A DNA stretch of 64,000 nt from Aliiruegeria lutimaris (GTDB lineage: Bacteria > Pseudomonadota > Alphaproteobacteria > Rhodobacterales > Rhodobacteraceae). The stretch is from positions 27,523 to 91,522 of the forward strand of contig NZ_FNEK01000018.1 of the NCBI RefSeq assembly GCF_900099935.1. The letters run 5' to 3'. The notes beneath the pieces are model-generated. The model searched no databases and had not been told where the DNA came from. It saw only the letters and a list, made by a program, of their open reading frames with translations. Made by a program: the position numbers and the translations under genes. Of this stretch, positions 7,837 to 16,714 are shown one piece after another. Numbering within the stretch: the first letter of the stretch is position 1; each line of letters begins with the position of its first letter.

Positions 7837-8370
7837 GCCGGTGCCATGGTCCTGCATGGCTGCGGGCGCCGGCCTGCCACAGCCGGACCAGCGGTTCGGT
7901 TCTCACGCCCGCATTCCCATCGCGCAAATCCCACCGCCATTGCAGTGCCGCTCACGATGCGTTCCGCCAAGGGTGTTACCTTGGGAGGGGGCAGCGCCAG
8001 CCTCGACCTGTCCGGGCGCGCTGATGAGTCCCGCTGCAAATTGGCGCGCTTCGGGGCCGATTTAGCTTGGCCGTTCAAATTCGGAATTATGCAAGTTCCG
8101 ATACTCTGACCGGTACATCGGGCGGCGGCCTGTTTCATTGCCCTTCCAATGACCAGGCGCGACCAAAGGTAGTTCCCGCCTTGGCAGATTGGGAAATAAG
8201 CGGACGGTGGCACGGGTAGCAACGAATGGCGGCTTGCCGCCCTTCTTGACCGATGCCGCGAAGGCGTCGTCTCCTATTTCTCCATCGCAGCGAACGGCCG
8301 CTAGGTCGGCAAAGTCGACTCGCAAAACGGCGGGACCTGATAGGCCGATCGGATCGACCGGCCCAACTCG
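7837..8370. other. 534-bp stretch with no recognisable gene
   Basis: Short open frames exist on both strands but none has a convincing start, ribosome binding site or family signature, and they overlap each other. The stretch lies between the HExxH gene and a decayed integrase, so it is probably debris of an old insertion. Confidence 0.5.
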
Positions 8371-8634
8371 TCAGATCTCGACGGACTCGGCGATTGAGAG
8401 TGCATCCTCCAAATCGACACCGGCATAACGGACAGTACTGCCCATTTTCATGTGTCCCAGTAGGAGTTGCACCGCTCGCAGGTTGCCAGTTCTGCAATAT
8501 ATCTGAGCAACCCTGTTTCGAAGTATCGAATGCGTTCCGTACGAAGTGAGGTCCAGCCAGATTGACTGGACCCATTTTCGAACCAGGCGAGCATACTGGC
8601 TTTGCGCAACCCATTTCTTATCCGTTGGAATCAT
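8371..8634 (-). pseudogene. Tyrosine recombinase (integrase), C-terminal remnant
   Basis: The 87-residue frame reads as the C-terminal catalytic end of a phage-type integrase: SYGTHSILRNRVAQIYCRTG, then LRAVQLLLGHMKMGSTVRYAGVDLEDALSI. The LLGH histidine and the RYAGV tyrosine nucleophile are present, but the second catalytic arginine of the HxxR box is replaced (THSIL where the family has THSLR), and the N-terminal DNA-binding domain and first arginine are absent. It is therefore an inactive fragment. It lies next to the rhamnose locus and may mark an old island boundary. Confidence 0.75.
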
Positions 8635-8668
8635 GGCTGGGCGGGGCTTGCGCGGCTGCGGTTGTTCT

Positions 8669-10771
8669 TTAGCGGGTGAACGACTGCACGTTTCCGGCAT
8701 CCACGTTGATGATATTGCCTGTGGACTTGGCAGATGCCTCAGACACCAGGAAATACGTAGCTTCGGCGATGTCCTCGGGCAGGACCGAACGCTTGAGCAG
8801 GGAGCGTTGGCGGTACATCTCCTCAAGGCCATCCTTGTCGGTCTTGTAGGTGCTGGCGCGCTGGTCGAGCCACTCGCCGGACCAGATGCGCGAGCCGCGC
8901 AGCACCGCGTCGGGATTGACCACGTTGACCCGGATGCCCTCGGGAGCCCCTTCGAGCGCAAGGCAGCGGGCGAGGTGGATCTCGCTGGCCTTGGCGGTGC
9001 AATAGGCCGACGCGTTGGGGGAGGCTGCGAGGCCGTTCTTGGAGGCCACGAAGACCACGGCACCGCCGATGGATTGCACCTTCATAAGTTTGAAGGCGGC
9101 GCGCGAGACAAGGAAGTAACCGGTCGACAGGATCGACATGTTGCGGTTCCACAGCTCGAGGCTGGTGTCCTCGATCGGGGCGGACGATGCGATGCCGGCA
9201 TTCGATACCAGCAGGTCCACGCCGCCAAATTCGCGAGCGGCGGTGGCAAAGGCCGCGTCCACGGCGGCTTCGTCGGTCACGTCGAGCGTCACGGCCCGGA
9301 CGACGTCGGCGGAGTGGCGCGCCGCCAGCGCGGCCCGGGTTTCTTCCAGCGCGTCCTGGGCGATGTCGGCCAGGACCACGCAGGCGCCCTCGCGCAGGAA
9401 CCGCTCCGCGGTGGCCGAGCCAATTCCGCCCGCCGCCCCGGTCACAAGTGCCACCCGACCGGCCAGCGGTTTCGGTTTCGGCATCCGCTGCAGCTTTGCT
9501 TCCTCGAGCAGCCAGTACTCGATGTCGAAGGCCTCCTGTTCCGGAAGGCCGCGATACTCCGAGACCGCCGAGGCACCGCGCATCACGTTGATCGCGTTGA
9601 CATAGAACTCGCCCGAGATGCGCGCCGTCGCCTTGTCCTTGGCGAAGGTGATCATTCCGACGCCGGGCACCAGATACACCACCGCGTTGGGGTCGCGCAT
9701 GGCCGGGCTGGTGTCACGCTTGCAGCGCTCGTAATAGGCGGCGTAATTCTCCCGATAGGTGGCAACCGACGCGTCCAAACCGTCGAGCAAGGCGGCCACA
9801 TCCGGTGCGGCGGGATCGAAATCCACCACCAGGGGGCAGATCTTGGTGCGCAGGAAGTGATCGGGGCAGCTTGTCCCGAGCGCGGCGAGCGCTGGCATGT
9901 CCGCCGCGTTCACGAAGTCGAGCACCGCTGGCTGGTCGTCGAAATGGCCAACCATGTGCTGGGCGCCGGAGACCATGCCGCGGATGGCGGGCATCAGCTC
10001 GGAGGCGACGGCGGCGCGGGCTTCGGGCGCAAGCGCCGTGTGGATTGCACCGCCGAAAGCCGGCTTGCCGGCTGTCCTCGCGTCGAACCACGTGATGGCG
10101 CGATTGATCGTTTCAATCGTCAGCGCGTAGCAGTCCAGCGCAGTATCCGCCCATGTGAACAGCCCGTGGGATTCGAGGATGACGCCCTTGGCTTCCGGAT
10201 TCCGCAGGCAGAAATCTTCCAGCCAGAGGCCAAGCTCGTACCCCGGCCGCTTCCACGGCAGCCAGCCGATCTCACCGCCAAAGATTTCCTGGGTGATCGC
10301 CTCGGACCCGGCCGAGGCGGCAATCGCGATGATGGCGTCCGGGTGGACGTGATCGACATGGCGCCTTGGCACATAGGCGTGCAACGGCGTGTCGATGGAG
10401 GCGGCGCGCGGGTTCAGGTTGAAGGTGCAATGGGGCAAGTAGCTCACCATTTCGTCCTCATGCTCAGCTCCGCGATACAGCCCCTTGAGCGCTTCAAGTT
10501 TGTCCATGTAGAGCGTGGAGAACCCGGCGCGTTCAATGGAGCCGAGATCACCGCCGGACCCTTTGACCCAGAGGACCTCGCAGCTCTGCCCGGTCAACGG
10601 GTCGGTCTCGGTGATCTTGGCCGAGGTGTTTCCACCGCCATAATTGGTCACGCGCTTATCAGAACCAAGCAGGTTTGACCGGTAGACCAGGCGGTCCGAT
10701 TCGCTCATCCCGTCGGCGCGGGCTGCGTCCCATCGATTGCTCAGAAGGGTGTTTTCGGCTTTTATTGTCAT
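8669..10771 (-). CDS. rhaD: Bifunctional rhamnulose-1-phosphate aldolase / short-chain alcohol dehydrogenase
   Basis: The 700-residue fusion splits rhamnulose-1-phosphate into dihydroxyacetone phosphate and L-lactaldehyde and carries a dehydrogenase thought to act on the lactaldehyde. Residues 1 to about 430 are a class II aldolase (VDHVHPD at 139-145 and ESHGLF at 200-205 give zinc-binding histidines). Residues about 435-700 are an SDR with TGAAGGIG (444-451), the NAG motif, Ser577 and Tyr590-x3-Lys594. The ATG at 10771 follows GGGAGGAGC; an upstream in-frame ATG at 10852 lies inside the operator region and is not used. The gene is divergent from the repressor gene and is probably controlled by the same operators. 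A second, unfused aldolase is encoded at 19398. Confidence 0.92.
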   Translation of the reverse strand: MTIKAENTLLSNRWDAARADGMSESDRLVYRSNLLGSDKRVTNYGGGNTSAKITETDPLTGQSCEVLWVKGSGGDLGSIERAGFSTLYMDKLEALKGLYRGAEHEDEMVSYLPHCTFNLNPRAASIDTPLHAYVPRRHVDHVHPDAIIAIAASAGSEAITQEIFGGEIGWLPWKRPGYELGLWLEDFCLRNPEAKGVILESHGLFTWADTALDCYALTIETINRAITWFDARTAGKPAFGGAIHTALAPEARAAVASELMPAIRGMVSGAQHMVGHFDDQPAVLDFVNAADMPALAALGTSCPDHFLRTKICPLVVDFDPAAPDVAALLDGLDASVATYRENYAAYYERCKRDTSPAMRDPNAVVYLVPGVGMITFAKDKATARISGEFYVNAINVMRGASAVSEYRGLPEQEAFDIEYWLLEEAKLQRMPKPKPLAGRVALVTGAAGGIGSATAERFLREGACVVLADIAQDALEETRAALAARHSADVVRAVTLDVTDEAAVDAAFATAAREFGGVDLLVSNAGIASSAPIEDTSLELWNRNMSILSTGYFLVSRAAFKLMKVQSIGGAVVFVASKNGLAASPNASAYCTAKASEIHLARCLALEGAPEGIRVNVVNPDAVLRGSRIWSGEWLDQRASTYKTDKDGLEEMYRQRSLLKRSVLPEDIAEATYFLVSEASAKSTGNIINVDAGNVQSFTR

Positions 10772-10835
10772 GTGTTCTGCTCCTCCCAAGAGCGCGCGAA
10801 GTCTGTCAAAGCTGTGACAAGGCTGATAATCTATC

Positions 10836-10922
10836 CACTCAAAGTCAATCAATAATGATCACCACCGGACCAAAGTACTCAAAACTAGCGAATTGATGAT
10901 TGAAAATGATTGACAGTGAGTG
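10836..10922. promoter_or_regulatory. Inverted pair of 18-bp operators in the divergent rha promoter
   Basis: The sequence CACTCAAAGTCAATCAAT (10836-10853) is, on the opposite strand, ATTGATTGACTTTGAGTG, and AATGATTGACAGTGAGTG lies at 10905-10922: 15 of 18 bases agree in inverted orientation, with centres 69 bp apart. They flank the control region between the bifunctional aldolase gene and the DeoR-type repressor gene. This is the layout expected for repressor binding at two sites with possible looping, shutting both directions. Confidence 0.6.
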
Positions 10923-10957
10923 TTTGAGGGATCAACGTCTACGATAAGGAGGACGCA

Positions 10958-11764
10958 ATGCTCGAGTCGGAACGCCACAGGGTCATTCTATCGGCTGTCC
11001 AGGACAGGCCGGTGGTCACCGTGGCAGATCTGTGCACCCTGACCGGGGCATCTGAAGCAACGGTTCGCCGCGATATCGCGGCATTGCACATGCAAAAGAA
11101 ATTGCGCCGGGTGCGTGGTGGAGCCGAAGCGATTGCCCCGCCGAAATTCGTCGGGCTCGCCGGGCATCCATTTGCCATGAACCAGACCCGCAAGATCGCC
11201 GAGAAGCAGGCGATTGCGCTGGCCGCGGCGGAGCTCTGCGAGGATGGCGAGTCCATCATCATCAATGGCGGGACGACGACCTTCCAGATGGTGCACCCGC
11301 TGGCCAATCGCCGGCTGCAGGTTTTCACCAACAGCTTTCCGATCGCCGAGCACCTGCTGAAGAATTCCAAGAACACGGTGATGGTGCCGGGCGGCGTGAT
11401 CTATCGCGAGCAGAACATCATCCTGTCGCCTTTCGACAATGACGTATCGAGCAACTTCTATGCCCGGCGCATGTTCATGGGCATCCACGGGATCGGGCGG
11501 CTTGGTCTTATGGAGGAAGACCCGCTGCTGATCCAGGCCGAACAGAAACTGATCGGTCAGGCTGATGAGTTGGTGGTTCTGGCTGACTCGTCCAAGTTCC
11601 GCAACCGCTCGAGCCTCGTGCTCTGCCCGCTGGAACGGATCGACACCGTGATTACCGATGACGGCATCGACGACGAGAGCGCCACGCTGCTGGAAGCAGC
11701 CGGTGTTCGGTTGATCGTCGCCACGGTTGACGCGCAACGCAATACCACCTCGCAGGCCGGGTAA
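10958..11764 (+). CDS. rhaR: DeoR-family repressor of rhamnose genes
   Basis: The 268-residue protein has an N-terminal winged helix (RHRVILSAVQDRPVVTVADLCTLTGASEATVRRDIAALH, residues 6-44, with the DeoR signature TVRRDI) and a C-terminal sugar-phosphate sensor domain containing IINGGTTTFQM and VVLADSSKF, both standard for DeoR proteins. The ATG follows AAGGAGG. It leads the rhaSTPQ-U-K-I cluster as in Rhizobium leguminosarum, where the DeoR protein RhaR is negative regulator; this assignment is by synteny. It probably binds the inverted 18-bp pair just upstream and responds to a phosphorylated rhamnose intermediate. Confidence 0.9.
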   Translation: MLESERHRVILSAVQDRPVVTVADLCTLTGASEATVRRDIAALHMQKKLRRVRGGAEAIAPPKFVGLAGHPFAMNQTRKIAEKQAIALAAAELCEDGESIIINGGTTTFQMVHPLANRRLQVFTNSFPIAEHLLKNSKNTVMVPGGVIYREQNIILSPFDNDVSSNFYARRMFMGIHGIGRLGLMEEDPLLIQAEQKLIGQADELVVLADSSKFRNRSSLVLCPLERIDTVITDDGIDDESATLLEAAGVRLIVATVDAQRNTTSQAG

Positions 11765-11811
11765 AGGCCGGGCTGCGGGCAGGATACCAACGCTCAAGGG
11801 AGGAAACCATA

Positions 11812-12804
11812 ATGAGCATCTTCAAGAAGGCCCTGACCACAGCCACGATTGCCACGACCCTGTTCGCCGGGGCCGCGCAGGCCGACGACATGCGCATCGC
11901 GCTCGTCGTCAAGGCGCTCGGCATCGGCTTCTTCGAGGCCGCCGCGAAAGGCGCCGAGGAAGCGGCCGCCGAGCTTGGCGGCGTCGAGATCATCTATACC
12001 GGCCCGACCGACACCACCGCCGAGGGGCAGATCGAGGTGATCAACTCGCTGATCGCCCAGCAGGTCGACGCGATTGCCGTCTCCGCCAATGATACCGACG
12101 CGCTTGTGCCGACGCTCAAGAAGGCCATGCAGCGCGGGATCACCGTGATCTCCTGGGATTCCGGTGTCGCCGAAGACGGCCGCCAGCTTCACCTCAATCC
12201 GTCGTCGAACTCGCTGATCGGCAACATGATCATCAAGCTGGCCGCCGACCATATGCCCGACGGTGGCGATGTGGCCGTGCTGTCCGCCACCACGACCTCG
12301 ACCAACCAGAACATCTGGATCGAGGAAATGACCAAGGTCCTGCCGAACTACCCCGGCATCAACGTCGTGGCGACCGTCTACGGCGACGACCTTGCCGACA
12401 AATCCTATCGTGAGGCAACCGGTCTGATGCAGACCTACCCCGACCTGAAGGCGATTATCGCACCGACCTCCGTGGGCATCGTAGCCGCCGCGCAGGCCGT
12501 GGTGGATGCCGGCAAGGTGGGCCAGGTCAACGTGACCGGTCTGGGCCTTCCGTCGGAAATGGCGGGCGCCATTGAATCGGGTGCTTCCAAGTCCTTCGCG
12601 ATCTGGAACCCGATCGACCTCGGCTATTCCGCAGCCATGCTGGCGCACGCGCTTGCTTCCGGCGAGGCTGAAGCCGGTCCGGGCGCCGAGATCCCGATGG
12701 GCCGCATGGGCAAGCTGAAGCTCGACGAGAATACCAACGGCGCGATGGCAGACCCGTTCGTCTACGACGCCTCCAATATCGAAGAGTTCAAGAGCATCTT
12801 CTGA
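11812..12804 (+). CDS. rhaS: Rhamnose ABC transporter, periplasmic binding protein
   Basis: The 330-residue product has a signal peptide (MSIFKKALTTATIATTLFAGAAQA) and a ribose-binding-protein type fold: RIALVVKALGIGFFEAAAKGAEEAA, IEVINSLIAQQVDAIAVSANDTDAL, VISWDSGV, and KAIIAPTSVGIVAAAQAV. This is the sugar-capturing part of the importer encoded by the next three genes. A GGGAGG lies seven bases before the start. A 76-bp gap separates it from the ATPase gene, while the later genes overlap, a spacing often seen where the binding protein is made in excess. Confidence 0.92.
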   Translation: MSIFKKALTTATIATTLFAGAAQADDMRIALVVKALGIGFFEAAAKGAEEAAAELGGVEIIYTGPTDTTAEGQIEVINSLIAQQVDAIAVSANDTDALVPTLKKAMQRGITVISWDSGVAEDGRQLHLNPSSNSLIGNMIIKLAADHMPDGGDVAVLSATTTSTNQNIWIEEMTKVLPNYPGINVVATVYGDDLADKSYREATGLMQTYPDLKAIIAPTSVGIVAAAQAVVDAGKVGQVNVTGLGLPSEMAGAIESGASKSFAIWNPIDLGYSAAMLAHALASGEAEAGPGAEIPMGRMGKLKLDENTNGAMADPFVYDASNIEEFKSIF

Positions 12805-12880
12805 TCCTCTTGTCTCCCGGGTTCGGCCCATCCGGCGCCGAACCCACCCTTCATCACACATTGAACGGCTGGATCTCGCA

Positions 12881-14425
12881 ATGTACCTCAGCCCTGATGT
12901 CAGCAAGGCAACCGACGCCCTCATGACAGACCCGATCCTCTCCCTCGACGGCATCACGAAGATCTTTCCGGGCGTGCGCGCACTCTCCGATGTCAAGCTC
13001 GATCTCTATCCCGGCCAGGTGACTGCGCTCGTGGGTGAGAACGGGGCCGGGAAGTCGACCATCGTCAAGGTCCTGACCGGCATCTACCAGCCCGAAGAGG
13101 GTACGATCCGCGTCGATGGCCAGGAAACCCGCTTTCCAACCGCCCAACACGCTGCCGATGCCGGCATCACCGCGATCCACCAGGAAACCGTCCTGTTCGA
13201 TGAGCTTTCGGTGGCCGAAAACATTTATATCGGCCACGCGCCGCGCGGAAAATACGGGCTGATCGACACCGCGCGGATGCGTCGGGACGCCAAGGAACTG
13301 CTCGACCGCGTCGGCGCCGAAATCGACCCTGCCGTGCCCCTCAAGGATCTCGGTATTGCCAACAAGCACCTCGTTGCGATCTCCCGCGCGCTCTCCATCG
13401 ATGCGCGCGTGGTGATCATGGACGAGCCGACCGCAGCCCTCAGCCAGAAGGAGATCGAGGAGCTTTACGAGCTGGTCGACCGTCTCAAGGCCGAGGGCAA
13501 GGCGATCCTCTTCATCAGCCACAAGTTCGACGAGATCTTCCGCATTGCCGACCGCTACACCGTGTTCCGTGACGGGCAGTATGTCGGTGCCGGAGCCATG
13601 GCCGATATCACAGAGGATGACCTCGTGCGCCTGATGGTCGGCCGCTCGGTCGAAAATATCTTCCCGGAGCGCGATGCGACGCCCGGCGACGAGATCCTGC
13701 AGGTCTCGGGTTACTGCCACCCGACCGAGTTCGAGGACATCAACTTCACTCTGCGCAAGGGTGAGATCCTCGGCTTCTACGGTCTCGTCGGCGCAGGCCG
13801 GTCCGAAGTGATGCAGGCGCTCTTCGGCATCACGAAACCTTCCGCCGGCACGATCTGCGTCGACGGAAAACCACGCCGCATCGGCTCGACGGCGGAAGCG
13901 GTCGAATCCGGTATCGTCTATGTGCCGGAGGATCGCGGAAAACAGGGTGCGATCATCGGCATGCCGATCTTCAAGAACGTCACCCTGCCATCGCTGAACC
14001 GCACTTCGAAAAACGGCTTCACCCGGATGGCCGAGGAATTCGCATTGGCGCGGAAATATACCGAGCGGCTCGACCTGCGGGCGGCTTCGCTCGATCAGGA
14101 TGTGGGCAACCTCTCCGGCGGCAATCAACAGAAGGTGGTGATCGCCAAATGGCTCGCCACCGAGCCCAAGATCATCATCCTCGACGAGCCGACCAAGGGC
14201 ATTGATATCGGCTCCAAGGCCGCTGTCCACGCCTTCACCGCCGAGCTTGCCGCGCAAGGATTGGCGGTGATCATGGTTTCCTCGGAGATCCCCGAGATCG
14301 TCGGCATGTCCGACCGGGTGATCGTGATGCGCGAGGGGCGCATGGTCGCCGAACTTCAGGGCGACGAGGTGACCCCCGAAACGCTTGTCCGACACGCAGC
14401 CGGCATTTCGGAGGGTTCGGCATGA
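12881..14425 (+). CDS. rhaT: Rhamnose ABC transporter, double ATPase
   Basis: The 514-residue protein energises rhamnose import. It has two ABC domains, as usual for sugar importers of the Rbs/Ara group. Domain 1 has Walker A GENGAGKST and Walker B VVIMDEPTAALS; domain 2 has a degenerate Walker A (LVGAGRSEVM), an intact signature LSGGNQQKV and Walker B IIILDEPTKGID. Start choice is unsure: the ATG at 12881 and an in-frame ATG at 12923 both have weak ribosome binding sites; alignment of the ILSLDGITKIFPGV start suits the second. The stop overlaps the next start by four bases. Confidence 0.93.
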   Translation: MYLSPDVSKATDALMTDPILSLDGITKIFPGVRALSDVKLDLYPGQVTALVGENGAGKSTIVKVLTGIYQPEEGTIRVDGQETRFPTAQHAADAGITAIHQETVLFDELSVAENIYIGHAPRGKYGLIDTARMRRDAKELLDRVGAEIDPAVPLKDLGIANKHLVAISRALSIDARVVIMDEPTAALSQKEIEELYELVDRLKAEGKAILFISHKFDEIFRIADRYTVFRDGQYVGAGAMADITEDDLVRLMVGRSVENIFPERDATPGDEILQVSGYCHPTEFEDINFTLRKGEILGFYGLVGAGRSEVMQALFGITKPSAGTICVDGKPRRIGSTAEAVESGIVYVPEDRGKQGAIIGMPIFKNVTLPSLNRTSKNGFTRMAEEFALARKYTERLDLRAASLDQDVGNLSGGNQQKVVIAKWLATEPKIIILDEPTKGIDIGSKAAVHAFTAELAAQGLAVIMVSSEIPEIVGMSDRVIVMREGRMVAELQGDEVTPETLVRHAAGISEGSA

Positions 14426-15405
14426 TTTCCAACATGATAAAATCCCGCGAGGCCATCCTTCTGGCAGCGATCCTCGGGTTGCTGGCGATCATCGCCTCGC
14501 GTTTTCCGGCCTATGTGGAACCGGGCAACCTTATCAACGTCTTCAATGACACGTCGACACTGATCATCCTGGCCATGGGCCAGATGTGCGTGATCCTCAC
14601 CCGCTGTATCGACCTTTCGGTGGCGGCCAATGTGGCGCTCACCGGCATGGTCGTGGCCACGCTCAACACGTTGATGCCCGGAATGCCGGTGGTCGCGATC
14701 CTCGTCATCGCGCTCACGCTCGGCGCCTGCCTCGGCGCGGTCAACGGTTTGCTGGTCTGGAAGCTCCAGATTCCGGCCATCGTCGTCACGCTGGGCACGA
14801 TGACCATCTTCCGCGGTATCGTCTTCCTGATCTCCGACGGCAAATGGATCAACGCGCACGAGATGAGCGCGGGCTTCAAGGCCTTTCCACGCATGGAGAT
14901 CGCCGGCCTGCCGATGCTGTCCTGGATCGCGATCCTCGTGGTCATCTGCTTCGTGGTGATCATCAACCGCACGCCGCTCGGCCGCTCCTTTTTCGCCGTC
15001 GGCGGCAACCCGCACGCGGCAGTCTATACCGGCATTGATGTCGGCCGGACGCAGTTCCTGGCCTTCACCATCTCCGGCATGATGGCCGGGCTCACGGGCT
15101 ATCTCTGGGTGTCGCGCTTCGCCGTGGCCTATGTGGACATCGCAGGCGGGTTCGAGCTTGAAGTCGTCGCAGCCTGTGTCATCGGCGGCATCTCCATCGC
15201 CGGCGGTGTCGGCTCGGTGGCAGGCACGCTTCTGGGCGCGCTCTTCCTCGGGGTGATCAAGAACGCCCTGCCGGTCATCAATATCTCGCCCTTCTGGCAG
15301 CTCGCGATCTCGGGCAGCGCGATCATCATCGCCGTCGCCTTCAACGCGCAGTCCAGCCGCACCAAGGGCCGGGTCATCCTCAAATCCGCGGAGCACACGG
15401 CATGA
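14422..15405 (+). CDS. rhaP: Rhamnose ABC transporter, inner-membrane permease 1
   Basis: The 327-residue protein has eight to ten hydrophobic helices and the BPD-type signature of ribose/xylose permeases (ILTRCIDLSVAANVALTGM early, and VAACVIGGISIAGGVGSVAGTLLGALFLG late, the EAA-like coupling loop region). It starts within the stop of the ATPase gene (ATGA overlap) and ends within the start of the second permease, so translation is coupled. It pairs with the next gene product as a heterodimer. Confidence 0.92.
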   Translation: MISNMIKSREAILLAAILGLLAIIASRFPAYVEPGNLINVFNDTSTLIILAMGQMCVILTRCIDLSVAANVALTGMVVATLNTLMPGMPVVAILVIALTLGACLGAVNGLLVWKLQIPAIVVTLGTMTIFRGIVFLISDGKWINAHEMSAGFKAFPRMEIAGLPMLSWIAILVVICFVVIINRTPLGRSFFAVGGNPHAAVYTGIDVGRTQFLAFTISGMMAGLTGYLWVSRFAVAYVDIAGGFELEVVAACVIGGISIAGGVGSVAGTLLGALFLGVIKNALPVINISPFWQLAISGSAIIIAVAFNAQSSRTKGRVILKSAEHTA

Positions 15406-16400
15406 CCGACGCAACTCATCACCATGTTCCCGACCGCCTGACCACGCCGCTTCAGCGCGCGCTGAAAAGCTGGGAAACGCTCCTGTTGACCGTCGCGGTG
15501 GCGATCTTCATCGTCAACTCCTTCGCCTCGCCCTACTTCCTCAATGCCTGGAACCTGAGCGACGCGACCTTCAACTTCACCGAAAAGGCCATGATCGCTT
15601 TCGCCATGGCGCTGGTCATCATATCGGGCGAGATCGACCTCTCGGTCGCTTCGATCATCGCGCTCACCTCGACCGCGATGGGGGCGGCTGCGGAAGTGGG
15701 CGTCGGCACGCCCGGCATCGTCGCCATCGGTCTCACGGTCGGGCTGGCCTGCGGGGCGTTCAACGGCGCGCTGGTCACAGGGCTGGGTCTGCCGTCCATC
15801 GTCGTCACCATCGGCACGATGAGCCTTTTCCGCGGCATCTCCTATATCGTGCTGGGCGATCAGGCCTTCATGAACTACCCCGACAGCTTCGCCTGGTTCG
15901 GACAGGGCTATGTGTTCTGGGTAATCACCGTGGAATTCGTCTTCTTTCTCGCCTTCGCGGCGGTCTATGGCGTGGTGCTGCACAAGACCAATTTCGGACG
16001 CGGCGTGTTCTCCATCGGCAATAACCCCGTCGGCGCCCTCTTCTCCGGTATCCGGGTCAAGCGGGTGAAGTTCATCCTCTTCCTGCTGACGGGCCTCATG
16101 GCTGCCTTCGCCTCGGTCTGCCTGACCTCCCGGCTCGGCTCAACGCGCCCCTCCATCGCCTTCGGCATGGAGCTGGAGGTGGTCACCATGGTGGTCCTTG
16201 GCGGGGTCAACATCCTCGGTGGCTCCGGCTCGATCCCCGGCGTGGTGATCGCGGCCTTCGTCATGGGGCTGGTTACCTTCGGCCTGGGCCTGCTCAACGT
16301 GCCGGGAATCGTCATGTCGATCTTCATCGGCTTGCTGCTGATTGGCGTCATCGCCTTGCCGCGGCTCTGGTTCCAGATCCAGGTGATGAGGGGCAAATGA
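15402..16400 (+). CDS. rhaQ: Rhamnose ABC transporter, inner-membrane permease 2
   Basis: The 332-residue permease is a paralogue of the preceding one, with the motifs [18 protein letters not shown] and [22 protein letters not shown]. It has a slightly longer N-terminus with a single hydrophobic segment ([14 protein letters not shown]). Its ATG overlaps the stop of rhaP and its stop overlaps the start of the mutarotase gene, in an uninterrupted chain of ATGA junctions from rhaT to rhaK. Confidence 0.92.
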   Translation: MTDATHHHVPDRLTTPLQRALKSWETLLLTVAVAIFIVNSFASPYFLNAWNLSDATFNFTEKAMIAFAMALVIISGEIDLSVASIIALTSTAMGAAAEVGVGTPGIVAIGLTVGLACGAFNGALVTGLGLPSIVVTIGTMSLFRGISYIVLGDQAFMNYPDSFAWFGQGYVFWVITVEFVFFLAFAAVYGVVLHKTNFGRGVFSIGNNPVGALFSGIRVKRVKFILFLLTGLMAAFASVCLTSRLGSTRPSIAFGMELEVVTMVVLGGVNILGGSGSIPGVVIAAFVMGLVTFGLGLLNVPGIVMSIFIGLLLIGVIALPRLWFQIQVMRGK

Positions 16401-16714
16401 TGCAGAAATATGCTTTCCGCATGCGCCTCACCCCCGGTTGCCGCGAGGAATACCAGCGCCGCCATGACGAGATCTGGCCCGAACTGGAGGAACTGCTGCG
16501 CGGGGCTGGCATCTTGGACTATTCGATCCACCTCGATCCGGAGACAAACCTGCTCTTCGGCGTGCTCTGGCGGACCGATGATCACCGCATGGACAGCTTG
16601 CCCGAGAGCCCGGTTATGCAACGCTGGTGGGCGCACATGGCCGACATCATGGAGACCGGACCCGACAACAAGCCGGTCGTGACCGAGCTGGAAACGGTGT
16701 TTCACCTGCCATGA
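16397..16714 (+). CDS. rhaU: L-rhamnose mutarotase
   Basis: The 105-residue protein interconverts the anomers of L-rhamnose. It matches the RhaM/RhaU family in length and motifs: [23 protein letters not shown] near the start, [19 protein letters not shown] in the middle and [12 protein letters not shown] near the end. It lies between permease and kinase, the position held by rhaU in Rhizobium, where it is needed for growth on rhamnose. A second ATG three bases downstream is possible but the overlap with the previous stop is the same. Confidence 0.92.
   Translation: MMQKYAFRMRLTPGCREEYQRRHDEIWPELEELLRGAGILDYSIHLDPETNLLFGVLWRTDDHRMDSLPESPVMQRWWAHMADIMETGPDNKPVVTELETVFHLP

Noticed and set aside
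8546..10678. A 710-codon open frame on the plus strand
   Set aside because: It is antisense to the bifunctional rhamnulose aldolase-dehydrogenase, has no family motifs and is rich in His, Arg and Gly as expected from the opposite strand of a GC-rich gene.
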